Source: Streptomyces echinatus
GTDB taxonomy: Bacteria > Actinomycetota > Actinomycetes > Streptomycetales > Streptomycetaceae
Direction: 5' to 3'
Length of the DNA: 64,000 nucleotides
Assembly (NCBI RefSeq): GCF_014203595.1
Contig: NZ_JACHJK010000010.1
Span: forward strand, 186,001-250,000
This document shows positions 32,238 through 40,152 of the stretch, one piece after another. How positions within the stretch are numbered: the stretch's first letter is position 1; every line of letters starts with the position of its first letter. Under the pieces are notes generated by a model, which saw only the letters and a program-made list of their open reading frames with translations, made no database searches and was not told the origin of the DNA. Position numbers and translations under genes: made by a program.

Positions 32238-33631
32238 TTGGCCGTCTCCTCGTCGCTGTCGTTGCCGGCCTCTACGGTCGCTTCGCGCTCCGGGTCCTCG
32301 GGGACCCGGGCGTCCTCGACGGTCTCCGGGGACTTGGGCTCGTAGACGAGGACCGCTCGGTTGTCGGGCCGCAGGCGGGCCTTGGCGACCTCCTGGACCT
32401 CCTGCGGGCTGACCTCAAGAACGCGCTTCACGGCGGTCAGGGCGAGCTGCGGGTCGCCGAACAGGACGGCGTACCGGCACAGTTCGTCGGCGCGGCCGGC
32501 CACCGTGCCGAGCCGGTCCAGCCACTCTCGCTCCAGCTGGGCCTGGGCGCGCTCCATCTCCTCGGGCGTGGGCCCTTCCTCGGCGAACCGGGCCAGCTCC
32601 TCGTCGATGGCGGCCTCGATGACCGGCACCTCGACGTCACCGGAGGTCTTCACGTCCAGCCAGCCCATGGAGGGCGCGCCGGCCAGGCGCAGCAGACCGA
32701 AGCCGGCGGCGACGGCCGTACGGTCCCGGCGCACCAGCCGGTTGTAGAGGCGGGAGGACTCGCCGCCGCCGAGGACGGTCAGGGCGAGGTCGGCCGCGTC
32801 GCACGCGCGCGTGCCGTCGTGCGGGAGCCGGTAGGCGGCCATCAGGGCGCGCGCCGGGACCTCCTCGACGAGGACCTCGCGCTTCTGCTCGCCGATGACG
32901 TCCGGCAGGGAGCCGTCGCGGGGCGCGGGCTTGCCGTCGTGGGACGCGATGGAGCCGAAGTACTTCTCGATCCAGGCGAGCGTCTGCTCGGGGTCGATGT
33001 CGCCGACCACGGAGAGCACCGCGTTGTTCGGCGCGTAGTAGGTGCGGAAGAACTGGCGGGCGTCCTCCAGGGTGGCCGCGTCCAGGTCCGCCATCGAGCC
33101 GATCGGCGTGTGGTGGTACGGGTGGCCCTGCGGGTAGGACAGGGCGGTCAGCTTCTCGAAGGCGGTGCCGTACGGCACGTTGTCGTAGCGCTGGCGGCGC
33201 TCGTTCTTGACGACGTCCCGCTGGTTCTCCATGGACTCGTCGTCCAGCGCGGCCAGCAGCGAGCCCATGCGGTCGGCCTCCAGCCAGAGGGCGAGCTCCA
33301 GCTGGTGGGCGGGCATGGTCTCGAAGTAGTTGGTGCGCTCGAAGCTGGTGGTGCCGTTCAGCGAGCCGCCGGCGCCCTGCACCAGCTCGAAGTGTCCGTT
33401 GCCCGTGACCTGCGCGGAGCCCTGGAACATCAAGTGCTCGAAGAGGTGAGCCAGACCGGTGCGTCCCTTGACTTCGTGGCGCGAACCGACGTCGTACCAG
33501 AGGCAGACCGCCGCCACCGGGGTCAGGTGGTCCTCGGAGAGCACCACGCGCAGACCGTTGGCCAGGCGGTGCTCGGTCGCTGTCAGGCCCCCGGAGCCTG
33601 CCTCGGCTGTGGTCGTGTGACCCATGGGCAT
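32234..33631 (-). CDS. M16 zinc metallopeptidase, catalytic subunit
   Basis: This 465-residue protein starts at M-P-M-G-H-T-T after AAGGGA; an internal ATG two codons later is an alternative. The inverted zinc motif H-L-F-E-H and the distal Glu in E-N-Q-R-D-V-V-K-N-E are intact (about residues 65-145). Two M16 domains follow the usual length. With the downstream non-catalytic homologue it should form a processing-peptidase-like heterodimer in the cytoplasm; there is no signal peptide. The C-terminal tail is acidic (E-A-G-N-D-S-D-E-E). The substrate is unknown. Confidence 0.92.
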   Translation of the reverse strand: MPMGHTTTAEAGSGGLTATEHRLANGLRVVLSEDHLTPVAAVCLWYDVGSRHEVKGRTGLAHLFEHLMFQGSAQVTGNGHFELVQGAGGSLNGTTSFERTNYFETMPAHQLELALWLEADRMGSLLAALDDESMENQRDVVKNERRQRYDNVPYGTAFEKLTALSYPQGHPYHHTPIGSMADLDAATLEDARQFFRTYYAPNNAVLSVVGDIDPEQTLAWIEKYFGSIASHDGKPAPRDGSLPDVIGEQKREVLVEEVPARALMAAYRLPHDGTRACDAADLALTVLGGGESSRLYNRLVRRDRTAVAAGFGLLRLAGAPSMGWLDVKTSGDVEVPVIEAAIDEELARFAEEGPTPEEMERAQAQLEREWLDRLGTVAGRADELCRYAVLFGDPQLALTAVKRVLEVSPQEVQEVAKARLRPDNRAVLVYEPKSPETVEDARVPEDPEREATVEAGNDSDEETAK

Positions 33632-33948
33632 GTACGTCCCTTCGCGAGCGGAGGCGGTTGTGGAAACCGCGCTTTTCCTGCCGTTCCTGCCACTGTATGC
33701 AAAGCGTGCGGGGGCTCGGCGAAGTTCCCGCGGGCCGTACGCCCAGAGCGGATCGCGTAGCCTGCGTCCGGCCCCCTCCGGACGCCCTGCGGGCGCGCGG
33801 CGGGCCCACGCAGACCGGGTCGTGGCCCGGGTTGTCAGTGCCGCGGTCCACAATGGTCCGCGACAGATCAGTCAATCGCTTCAGCAAGAGCGAGCCGGAG
33901 GGTGCGCGCCCCCTCGGTGAGCGACCAGATCAGGAGGAGCCGGCAGCG
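33632..33948. other. Divergent promoter region between M16 operon and parC
   Basis: These 317 bases hold no supported gene, although the parC frame stays open across them. A TAGCCT hexamer near 33758 is a possible -10 for parC, without a good -35. The AGGAGGAG at 33932-33939 fixes the parC start. Confidence 0.5.
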
Positions 33949-36405
33949 ATGGCCCGCCGCAGCACGAAGACCCCGCCGCCCGACGATTCGTTCGAGGAGA
34001 GGATCCTCGACATCGACGTCGTCGACGAGATGCGTGGCTCCTACCTCGAGTACGCCTACTCGGTCATCTACTCGCGCGCCCTGCCGGACGCCCGCGACGG
34101 CCTCAAGCCGGTACACCGCCGGATCGTGTACCAGATGAACGAGATGGGCCTGCGCCCCGAACGCTCCTACGTGAAGTGCGCGCGTGTCGTCGGCGAGGTC
34201 ATGGGCAAGCTCCACCCGCACGGCGACGCGTCGATCTACGACGCCCTGGTGCGCATGGCGCAGCCGTTCTCCATGCGCGTGCCGCTGGTCGACGGCCACG
34301 GCAACTTCGGCTCGCTGGGCAACGACGACCCGCCGGCCGCCATGCGGTACACCGAGTGCCGGATGGCCGAGGCGACGAGCCTGATGACCGAGTCGATCGA
34401 CGAGGACACGGTCGACTTCACGCCGAACTACGACGGCCAGGAGCAGGAGCCGGTGGCCCTGCCCGCCGCCTTCCCGAACCTGCTGGTCAACGGCTCGTCG
34501 GGCATCGCGGTCGGTATGGCGACGAACATGCCGCCGCACAACCTGCGCGAGGTCATCGCCGCCGCCCGCCACCTGATCCGGTTCCCGAACGCCGACCTGG
34601 ACGCGCTGATGAAGCACGTCCCGGGCCCGGACCTGCCCACCGGCGGCCGGATCGCCGGCCTGGACGGCATCCGGGACGCGTACGCGACCGGCCGCGGCAC
34701 CTTCAAGATCCGTGCCACGGTCTCGATCGAGACGGTCACCGCCCGCCGCAAGGGCCTGGTGATCACGGAACTGCCCTTCGCGGTCGGCCCCGAGAAGGTC
34801 ATCGCGAAGATCAAGGACCTGGTCAACGCGAAGAAGGTCCAGGGCATCGCCGACGTCAAGGACCTCACCGACCGCGAGCACGGGCTGCGCCTGGTCATCG
34901 AGATCAAGAACGGCTTCGTGCCGGAGGCGATCCTGGAGCAGCTGTACAAGCTGACCCCGATGGAGGAGTCCTTCGGCATCAACAACGTCGCCCTGGTCGA
35001 CGGCCAGCCGCTCACCCTGGGCCTGAAGGAGCTGCTGGAGGTCTACCTGGACCACCGCTTCGACGTGGTCCGGCGCCGCAGCGAGTTCCGCCGCGGCAAG
35101 AAGCGCGACCGGCTGCACCTGGTCGAGGGCCTGCTGACCGCGCTGGTCGACATCGACGAGGTCATCCGGATCATCCGCTCCAGCGAGAACTCCGCGCAGG
35201 CCAAGCAGCGCCTGATGGAGCGCTACTCGCTGAGCGAGGTGCAGACGCAGTACATCCTCGACACGCCGCTGCGCCGGCTCACGAAGTTCGACCGGATCGA
35301 GCTGGAGGCGGAGAAGGACAAGCTCACCGCGGAGATCGCGGAGCTGACCCGGATCCTGGACTCGGACGCGGAGCTGCGCAAGCTGGTCTCGGCCGAACTG
35401 GCGGCCGTGGCCAAGAAGTTCGGCACCGACCGGCGGACGGTCCTGCTGGAGGCCGCGGGCACCGCGGTGGCGGCGGTGCCGCTGCAGGTGGCCGACGACC
35501 CGTGCCGGGTGCTGCTGTCCTCGACCGGGCTGCTGGCCCGTACGGCGACCGGCGAGCCGCTCCCGGAGGCGGGTGGCAAGCGCGTCAAGCACGATGTGAT
35601 CGTCTCGGCGGTGCCGACGACGGCGCGCGGCGTGATCGGCGCGGTGACCTCGGACGGCCGGCTGCTGCGGATCAACGTGGTCGACCTGCCGCAGCTGCCC
35701 GAGGCGGCGACCGCGCCGAACCTCTCCGGAGGAGCCCCGCTGGCGGAGTTCGTCTCCCTGGAGGGCGACGAGACGGTGATCTGCCTGATCACGCTGGACG
35801 AGTCGTCCCCGGGTCTGGCGCTCGGCACGGAGCAGGGTGTCGTCAAGCGTGTGGTGCCCGACTATCCGTCCAACAAGGACGAGTTGGAGGTCATCACGCT
35901 GAAGGAGGGCGACCGGATCGTCGGTGCGGTGGAGCTGCGCACCGGCGAGGAGGACCTGGTGTTCATCACCGACGACGCGCAGCTGCTGCGCTTCCAGGCC
36001 TCCATCGTCCGTCCGCAGGGCCGCCCGGCGGGCGGCATGGCGGGCATCAAGCTCACCGAGGGCGCGAAGGTGATCTCCTTCACGGCGATCGACCCGGCCG
36101 CCGAAGCGGTGGTGTTCACGGTCGCGGGCTCGCGCGGCACGCTGGACGACTCGGTGCAGACGACGGCCAAGCTGACGCCGTTCGACCAGTACCCGCGCAA
36201 GGGCCGCGCCACGGGTGGCGTGCGCTGCCAGCGGTTCCTGAAGGGCGAGGACTGCCTGTCGCTGGCCTGGGCGGGCCGGGTGCCCGCGCTCGCGGCGCAG
36301 AAGAACGGCACCCCGGTGGAACTGCCGGAGCCGGACCCGCGCCGGGACGGTTCGGGCACGTCGCTGCCGAAGACGGTCGCGGTGGTGGCCGGACCGGTGC
36401 TCTAG
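33949..36405 (+). CDS. parC: DNA topoisomerase IV subunit A (ParC)
   Basis: This 818-residue subunit starts at M-A-R-R-S-T-K-T nine bases after AGGAGGAG; a further 97 open codons upstream were rejected. The breakage-reunion domain (about 30-480) has active-site Tyr in A-A-M-R-Y-T-E-C-R and the quinolone-region motif H-P-H-G-D-A-S-I-Y-D. The C-terminal beta-pinwheel (about 490-800) lacks the canonical GyrA-box, which supports ParC over GyrA. With ParE (52.2 kb) it decatenates daughter chromosomes, important in multigenomic hyphae. The position equivalent to E. coli GyrA Ser83 is Ala, as in mycobacterial GyrA. Confidence 0.93.
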   Translation: MARRSTKTPPPDDSFEERILDIDVVDEMRGSYLEYAYSVIYSRALPDARDGLKPVHRRIVYQMNEMGLRPERSYVKCARVVGEVMGKLHPHGDASIYDALVRMAQPFSMRVPLVDGHGNFGSLGNDDPPAAMRYTECRMAEATSLMTESIDEDTVDFTPNYDGQEQEPVALPAAFPNLLVNGSSGIAVGMATNMPPHNLREVIAAARHLIRFPNADLDALMKHVPGPDLPTGGRIAGLDGIRDAYATGRGTFKIRATVSIETVTARRKGLVITELPFAVGPEKVIAKIKDLVNAKKVQGIADVKDLTDREHGLRLVIEIKNGFVPEAILEQLYKLTPMEESFGINNVALVDGQPLTLGLKELLEVYLDHRFDVVRRRSEFRRGKKRDRLHLVEGLLTALVDIDEVIRIIRSSENSAQAKQRLMERYSLSEVQTQYILDTPLRRLTKFDRIELEAEKDKLTAEIAELTRILDSDAELRKLVSAELAAVAKKFGTDRRTVLLEAAGTAVAAVPLQVADDPCRVLLSSTGLLARTATGEPLPEAGGKRVKHDVIVSAVPTTARGVIGAVTSDGRLLRINVVDLPQLPEAATAPNLSGGAPLAEFVSLEGDETVICLITLDESSPGLALGTEQGVVKRVVPDYPSNKDELEVITLKEGDRIVGAVELRTGEEDLVFITDDAQLLRFQASIVRPQGRPAGGMAGIKLTEGAKVISFTAIDPAAEAVVFTVAGSRGTLDDSVQTTAKLTPFDQYPRKGRATGGVRCQRFLKGEDCLSLAWAGRVPALAAQKNGTPVELPEPDPRRDGSGTSLPKTVAVVAGPVL

Positions 36406-37499
36406 ACGGGCGGATCCTCGAGATCGGCTTCCGTTTCGTCCGGTCCCTGTACGTAGCGCAGGACGCCCCACATGCCACGCTCGTCGGCGTGTGGGGCGTC
36501 GTTCTCGGACGCCTTCAGTTCCTTGCCGAGGGCGTCCGCGTCGATGCCCGAGCCGATCAGCACGAGCTGGGTGAGGCGGGCTTCGCCGGGCGCCCAGGGC
36601 TCCGGGTAGAAACGCAGGAACCGCCCGACGGCGTGCACGGCGTACCGGTTGCCGGGGTCGTACGGCCCGAAGTCCACATACCCCTTGATCCGGTACAGCC
36701 CCTCGGGCCTGCTGTCCAGGAACTGCATGAGCCGGCGGGGCTCCAGGGGGACATCGGAGGCGAAGGACAGGCTGTCGTAGCCGGTGTGCAGATGTCCGGC
36801 GTGGCCGGGCCCGTCCTCCCCGTGCGGGTGGAGGTCGTCGAAGGACAGCTGTCCGATGCGCTCCTCGCCGGGCCGGCAGTCGAAGAGGAACTCGGGGTCG
36901 ATACGGCCGTAGGTGGCGGGGACGACGGCCGCGCGGTCGGTGAGCGAGCGGACGAGCTCCAGGACCCGGCCGGTGTCGTCGGCACGGTCGAGCTTGTTGA
37001 CGACGACCAGGTCGGCGAGGGCGAGATGCCGGTCGATCTCGGGGTGCTTCGCGCGCGTGTCGTCGAACTCGGCGGCGTCCACGACCTCCACGAGACCGCC
37101 GTAGACGATGCCCGGATGCTCGCTGGCGAGCACCATCCGCACGAGTTCCTGGGGCTCGGCCAGCCCGCTGGCCTCGATGACGATCACGTCGATGCCGGCG
37201 GCGGGCGCCGCCAGCCGGTCCAGGTAGAGGTCGAGTTCGCTCGCGTCGACGGCACAGCACAGACAGCCGTTGCCCAGCGAGACGGTCGAGTCGCCGAGGG
37301 CGCCGGCGACGGCCATCGCGTCGATCTCGATGGCGCCGAAGTCGTTGACGACGGCCCCGATCCGGCTGCCTCCGCTGCGGTGCAGCAGGTGGTTGAGGAG
37401 TGTGGTCTTCCCCGACCCCAGGAAGCCGGCGAGCACGACGACCGGGATCTGCTGCGGACTACGGCTGCTGTCCTGGCTGTTCGCCAAGCTGTTCGCCAA
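36402..37499 (-). CDS. CobW/COG0523-family metal GTPase
   Basis: This 365-residue protein starts at a TTG seven bases after AGGAGAGAGG; a second TTG in a duplicated 12-base unit is four codons later. Walker A G-F-L-G-S-G-K-T-T, metal-binding G-N-G-C-L-C-C-A-V, E-A-S-G-L-A-E-P and N-K-L-D are present, and the CobW C-terminal domain has a His-rich segment (L-H-P-H-G-E-D-G-P-G-H-A-G-H-L-H). Such GTPases insert or deliver zinc, cobalt or nickel. The stop codon is shared with parC on the opposite strand (CTAG). The metal is unknown; zinc is the common guess. Confidence 0.9.
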   Translation of the reverse strand: MANSLANSQDSSRSPQQIPVVVLAGFLGSGKTTLLNHLLHRSGGSRIGAVVNDFGAIEIDAMAVAGALGDSTVSLGNGCLCCAVDASELDLYLDRLAAPAAGIDVIVIEASGLAEPQELVRMVLASEHPGIVYGGLVEVVDAAEFDDTRAKHPEIDRHLALADLVVVNKLDRADDTGRVLELVRSLTDRAAVVPATYGRIDPEFLFDCRPGEERIGQLSFDDLHPHGEDGPGHAGHLHTGYDSLSFASDVPLEPRRLMQFLDSRPEGLYRIKGYVDFGPYDPGNRYAVHAVGRFLRFYPEPWAPGEARLTQLVLIGSGIDADALGKELKASENDAPHADERGMWGVLRYVQGPDETEADLEDPPV

Positions 37500-37563
37500 G
37501 GGGGGACCTCTCTCCTGTGAACCTGCTGCGGACCAGGATAAGAGGGCCCCGGAGGCTGGTGCG

Positions 37564-38730
37564 TCAGCCGGCGGCGGGGACCGCGACGGGCGGCTGGGGG
37601 CCGACATAGCGGGCCGCCGGGCGGATGATCTTCGAGTCGTCCGCCTGTTCCAGGATGTTGGCGCTCCAGCCGACCACCCGTGCCGCGGCGAAGGTGGGGG
37701 TGAACATCTCCCGGGGCAGGCCGCACAGTTCCATGACCACACCGGCGTAGAACTCGACGTTCGTGTGGAGCTCGCGGCCGGGCTTCAGCTCGGCGAGGAT
37801 CGCCTCCACGCGGCGCTCGACCTCCACCGCGAAGTCCACCCGCGGACCGCCGAAGCCCAGGGCGATCTCCCGGAGCATCCGCGAGCGGGGGTCCTCCGTG
37901 CGGTAGACGGCGTGCCCGAAGCCCATGATCCGGTCACCGGCGAGGACCCGCTCACGGATCCAGGGGTCGATCCGGCCGGGCGTGCCGATCGCGTCCAGCG
38001 TGTCCAGGGCCCGGCTGGGCGCGCCTCCGTGCAGCGGCCCGGACAGGGCACCGAGGGCACCGGTCAGGCAGGCCGCGACGTCGGCGCCCGTGGAGGCGAT
38101 GACGCGTGCGGTGAAGGTTGACGCGTTGAATCCGTGGTCAATGGTTGAGATCAGGTATTGCTCGACGGCACGGGCCCGGCGCGGGTCCGGTTCCGAACCC
38201 GTCAGCATGTACAGGTAGTTGGCCGCGTACGAGAGGTCCTCTCGCGGTTCGACCGGGTCCAGCCCCCGGCCGAGCCGGTACAGCGCGGTGAGCAGGGTGG
38301 GTACGGCCGCGCAGACCGCCACGGTGTCGGCGCGCCGCCGGTCGGCGTCGATGTCGTAGACCGGCCGGAAGCCCTGGGCGGCGCCCAGCAGGGACAGTGC
38401 CGTGCGCAGTCCGGCCAGGGGTCCGGACAGCCGGCCCGCCTCGGCGATGGCGGGCAGTGCCGCGCGGACGTCCTCGGGCAGGCGCCGCAGCGCGGCGGTC
38501 TCGGCGGCGAAGGCGGGGCCGCGCCGCGCGTCGGGGAGCGTGCCGTGGACCAGGAGGTGCCAGACGTCCTCGAAGCTGCGGGTGCGGGCGAGGTCGACGG
38601 CCGAGTACTGACGGTAGTGGTAGAAGCCCTCCCTGCCCCGGACGTCACCGACCTCGGTCTCGGCGACGACGACGCCCGCGAGGCCGCGCGGGGCGTCGAT
38701 GAGCGGGGTGGCGGCCCTGTTGATGGTCAT
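37564..38730 (-). CDS. Citrate synthase family protein
   Basis: This 388-residue protein starts behind GGGAGGA. It has the citrate-synthase histidines in G-P-L-H-G-G-A-P and G-F-G-H-A-V-Y-R, and the Arg-rich end G-P-Q-P-P. The acidic catalytic residue, normally Asp in N-V-D-F-Y, is Glu here (N-V-E-F-Y-A-G). It would condense acetyl- or propionyl-CoA with oxaloacetate if active. The divergent neighbour is a helix-turn-helix protein fused to a second citrate-synthase domain, and the shared promoter carries palindromes. Whether this is the main TCA enzyme or a specialised paralogue cannot be decided from here. Confidence 0.88.
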   Translation of the reverse strand: MTINRAATPLIDAPRGLAGVVVAETEVGDVRGREGFYHYRQYSAVDLARTRSFEDVWHLLVHGTLPDARRGPAFAAETAALRRLPEDVRAALPAIAEAGRLSGPLAGLRTALSLLGAAQGFRPVYDIDADRRRADTVAVCAAVPTLLTALYRLGRGLDPVEPREDLSYAANYLYMLTGSEPDPRRARAVEQYLISTIDHGFNASTFTARVIASTGADVAACLTGALGALSGPLHGGAPSRALDTLDAIGTPGRIDPWIRERVLAGDRIMGFGHAVYRTEDPRSRMLREIALGFGGPRVDFAVEVERRVEAILAELKPGRELHTNVEFYAGVVMELCGLPREMFTPTFAAARVVGWSANILEQADDSKIIRPAARYVGPQPPVAVPAAG

Positions 38731-38747
38731 GGTTTTCCTCCCTGGAC

Positions 38748-38800
38748 TTGATCCGACTGTCCAGGCTTGACGAACTTTCTGTCAATGTTGATCGGATCAA
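38748..38800 (-). promoter_or_regulatory. Citrate synthase promoter with TTGATC palindromes
   Basis: On the minus strand a perfect TTGACA (38785-38780) and GACAGT (38761-38756) are 18 bases apart. The -35 lies in an inverted repeat TTGAC-N9-GTCAA (38767-38785). Just upstream is the palindrome TTGATCGGATCAA (38788-38800); a second TTGATC (38748-38753) lies 40 bases away at the start site. The divergent helix-turn-helix fusion is the obvious candidate binder. Confidence 0.65.
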
Positions 38801-38842
38801 TGCAGGTCCATCAACGTGTACAGATGCGACTACGGTGACCCC

Positions 38843-40099
38843 ATGCGCGACCACGACACCGCTCCTCACCGTCCCGGGCGCCGGCTGACCACCAAGGAGA
38901 CCGCCGAACTGCTCGGCGTGAAGCCCGAGACGGTCTACGCGTACGTGAGCCGCGGCCTGCTCAGCAGCAGACGCGAACCCGGCGGCCGGGCCAGCACCTT
39001 CGAGGCCGGGGAGGTGGAGACACTGGCCCGCCGCAACCGGCGGGAGGCCGCCGGGAGTCCGGGCTCCGGCGGCGATCTGTCCGTCCGCACGCGGATCACG
39101 CTCATCGACCGGGACCGGTACTTCTTCCGGGGTGTGGACGCCGTCGAGCTGGCCGCCCGTCACTCCTACGAGGAGGTCGCGGAGTGGCTGTGGACCGGCC
39201 GGCCGGCCCCGGGGGTGTCGTTCACCGCGCCCGAGGACACCGTGCGGGTCGCCCGCCGCGCGGTGGACGCCCTGTCCGGACACGCCTCCCCCGTCGACCG
39301 GCTGCGGGTGGCGGCGATCGCCGCGGCGGCCGAGGACCCGCTGCGCTTCGACCTCTCCGAGGACGCCGTGCTGAACACGGCGCGCACCCTCATCCCCACC
39401 CTCGTCGCCGCGCTGCCGCCGGCCCGGCACGAGCACAAGGACACCGGTCCGCTGGCCCACCGGCTGTGGGGCCGGCTGACCGGCCGTCCCGCCGACGAGG
39501 CCTCCCTGCGGGTCCTCGACACCGCGCTCGCCCTGCTCGCCGACCACGACCTCGCCGCGTCCACGCTCGCCGTCCGGGTCGCCGCCTCGGCCCGCGCCCA
39601 CGCCTACGCGGCCGTGTCGGCCGGGCTGGGCGTGCTGGAGGGCCCCCTGCACGGCGCGGCCAGCGGGCTGGCCCACCGGATGCTCCTGGACGTGCTCGAC
39701 CAGGGCACGGCCGTCCCGGTGATCGCCGAGGAGCTGCGCGCCGGCCGCCGCGTCCCCGGCCTCGGCCACCGGCTGTACACCGGTGAGGACCCGCGCGCGC
39801 GGATGCTCTTCGGCCTGCTGGAACAGGTCCCGCGCGCGGAGTCCGCGCTGCTCGCGGCCCGTGACATCGTCGCCACGACCGCCCGGCACACCCCGCTGCA
39901 CGCCAATGTGGACCTGGCCCTGGCGGTGTTCACCGCGTCCTGCGGCATGCCGTCCACGGCCGGCGAGACGATCTTCGCCGTCGCCCGGACCGCGGGCTGG
40001 ATCGCCCATGCCCTGGAGGAGTACGGCGAGCGCCCGCTGCGCATGCGCCCCAGCGGTCACTACGTCGGTCCGCGCCCGCCGCAGCCCCTCCCGGAGTAG
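38843..40099 (+). CDS. Helix-turn-helix domain fused to citrate-synthase-like domain
   Basis: This 418-residue protein starts at M-R-D-H-D-T-A-P-H. The N-terminal 60 residues form a MerR/excisionase-like helix-turn-helix (L-T-T-K-E-T-A-E-L-L-G-V-K-P-E-T-V-Y-A-Y-V). The rest is a shortened citrate-synthase fold with both histidines (G-P-L-H-G-A-A-S, G-L-G-H-R-L-Y) and Asp (N-V-D-L). Architectures of this kind occur across Streptomyces. It may sense a CoA ester or oxaloacetate and regulate the divergent citrate synthase, or be an enzyme with a DNA-binding arm. TACGGT six bases before the ATG suggests a leaderless message. Confidence 0.85.
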   Translation: MRDHDTAPHRPGRRLTTKETAELLGVKPETVYAYVSRGLLSSRREPGGRASTFEAGEVETLARRNRREAAGSPGSGGDLSVRTRITLIDRDRYFFRGVDAVELAARHSYEEVAEWLWTGRPAPGVSFTAPEDTVRVARRAVDALSGHASPVDRLRVAAIAAAAEDPLRFDLSEDAVLNTARTLIPTLVAALPPARHEHKDTGPLAHRLWGRLTGRPADEASLRVLDTALALLADHDLAASTLAVRVAASARAHAYAAVSAGLGVLEGPLHGAASGLAHRMLLDVLDQGTAVPVIAEELRAGRRVPGLGHRLYTGEDPRARMLFGLLEQVPRAESALLAARDIVATTARHTPLHANVDLALAVFTASCGMPSTAGETIFAVARTAGWIAHALEEYGERPLRMRPSGHYVGPRPPQPLPE

Positions 40100-40133
40100 G
40101 ACACGCAGGGCCCGGAAGTCCCCTCCGGACGAG

Positions 40134-40152
40134 TCAGGTTAGGCTCACCTCT
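40134..40152 (+). promoter_or_regulatory. Iron box (DtxR/DmdR1/IdeR-type operator) abutting a GTG start
   Basis: TCAGGTTAGGCTCACCTCT matches the 19-bp iron-box consensus TWAGGTTAGSCTAACCTWA at about 15 positions, including the full AGGTTAGGCT core. It ends on the base before the GTG of the next gene and contains a -10-like TAGGCT (40140-40145). Binding of the iron-loaded repressor would block the promoter directly. Confidence 0.8.

Noticed and set aside
33658..33948. Upstream extension of parC
   Set aside because: The added residues have no family match and the strong AGGAGGAG supports the internal ATG.
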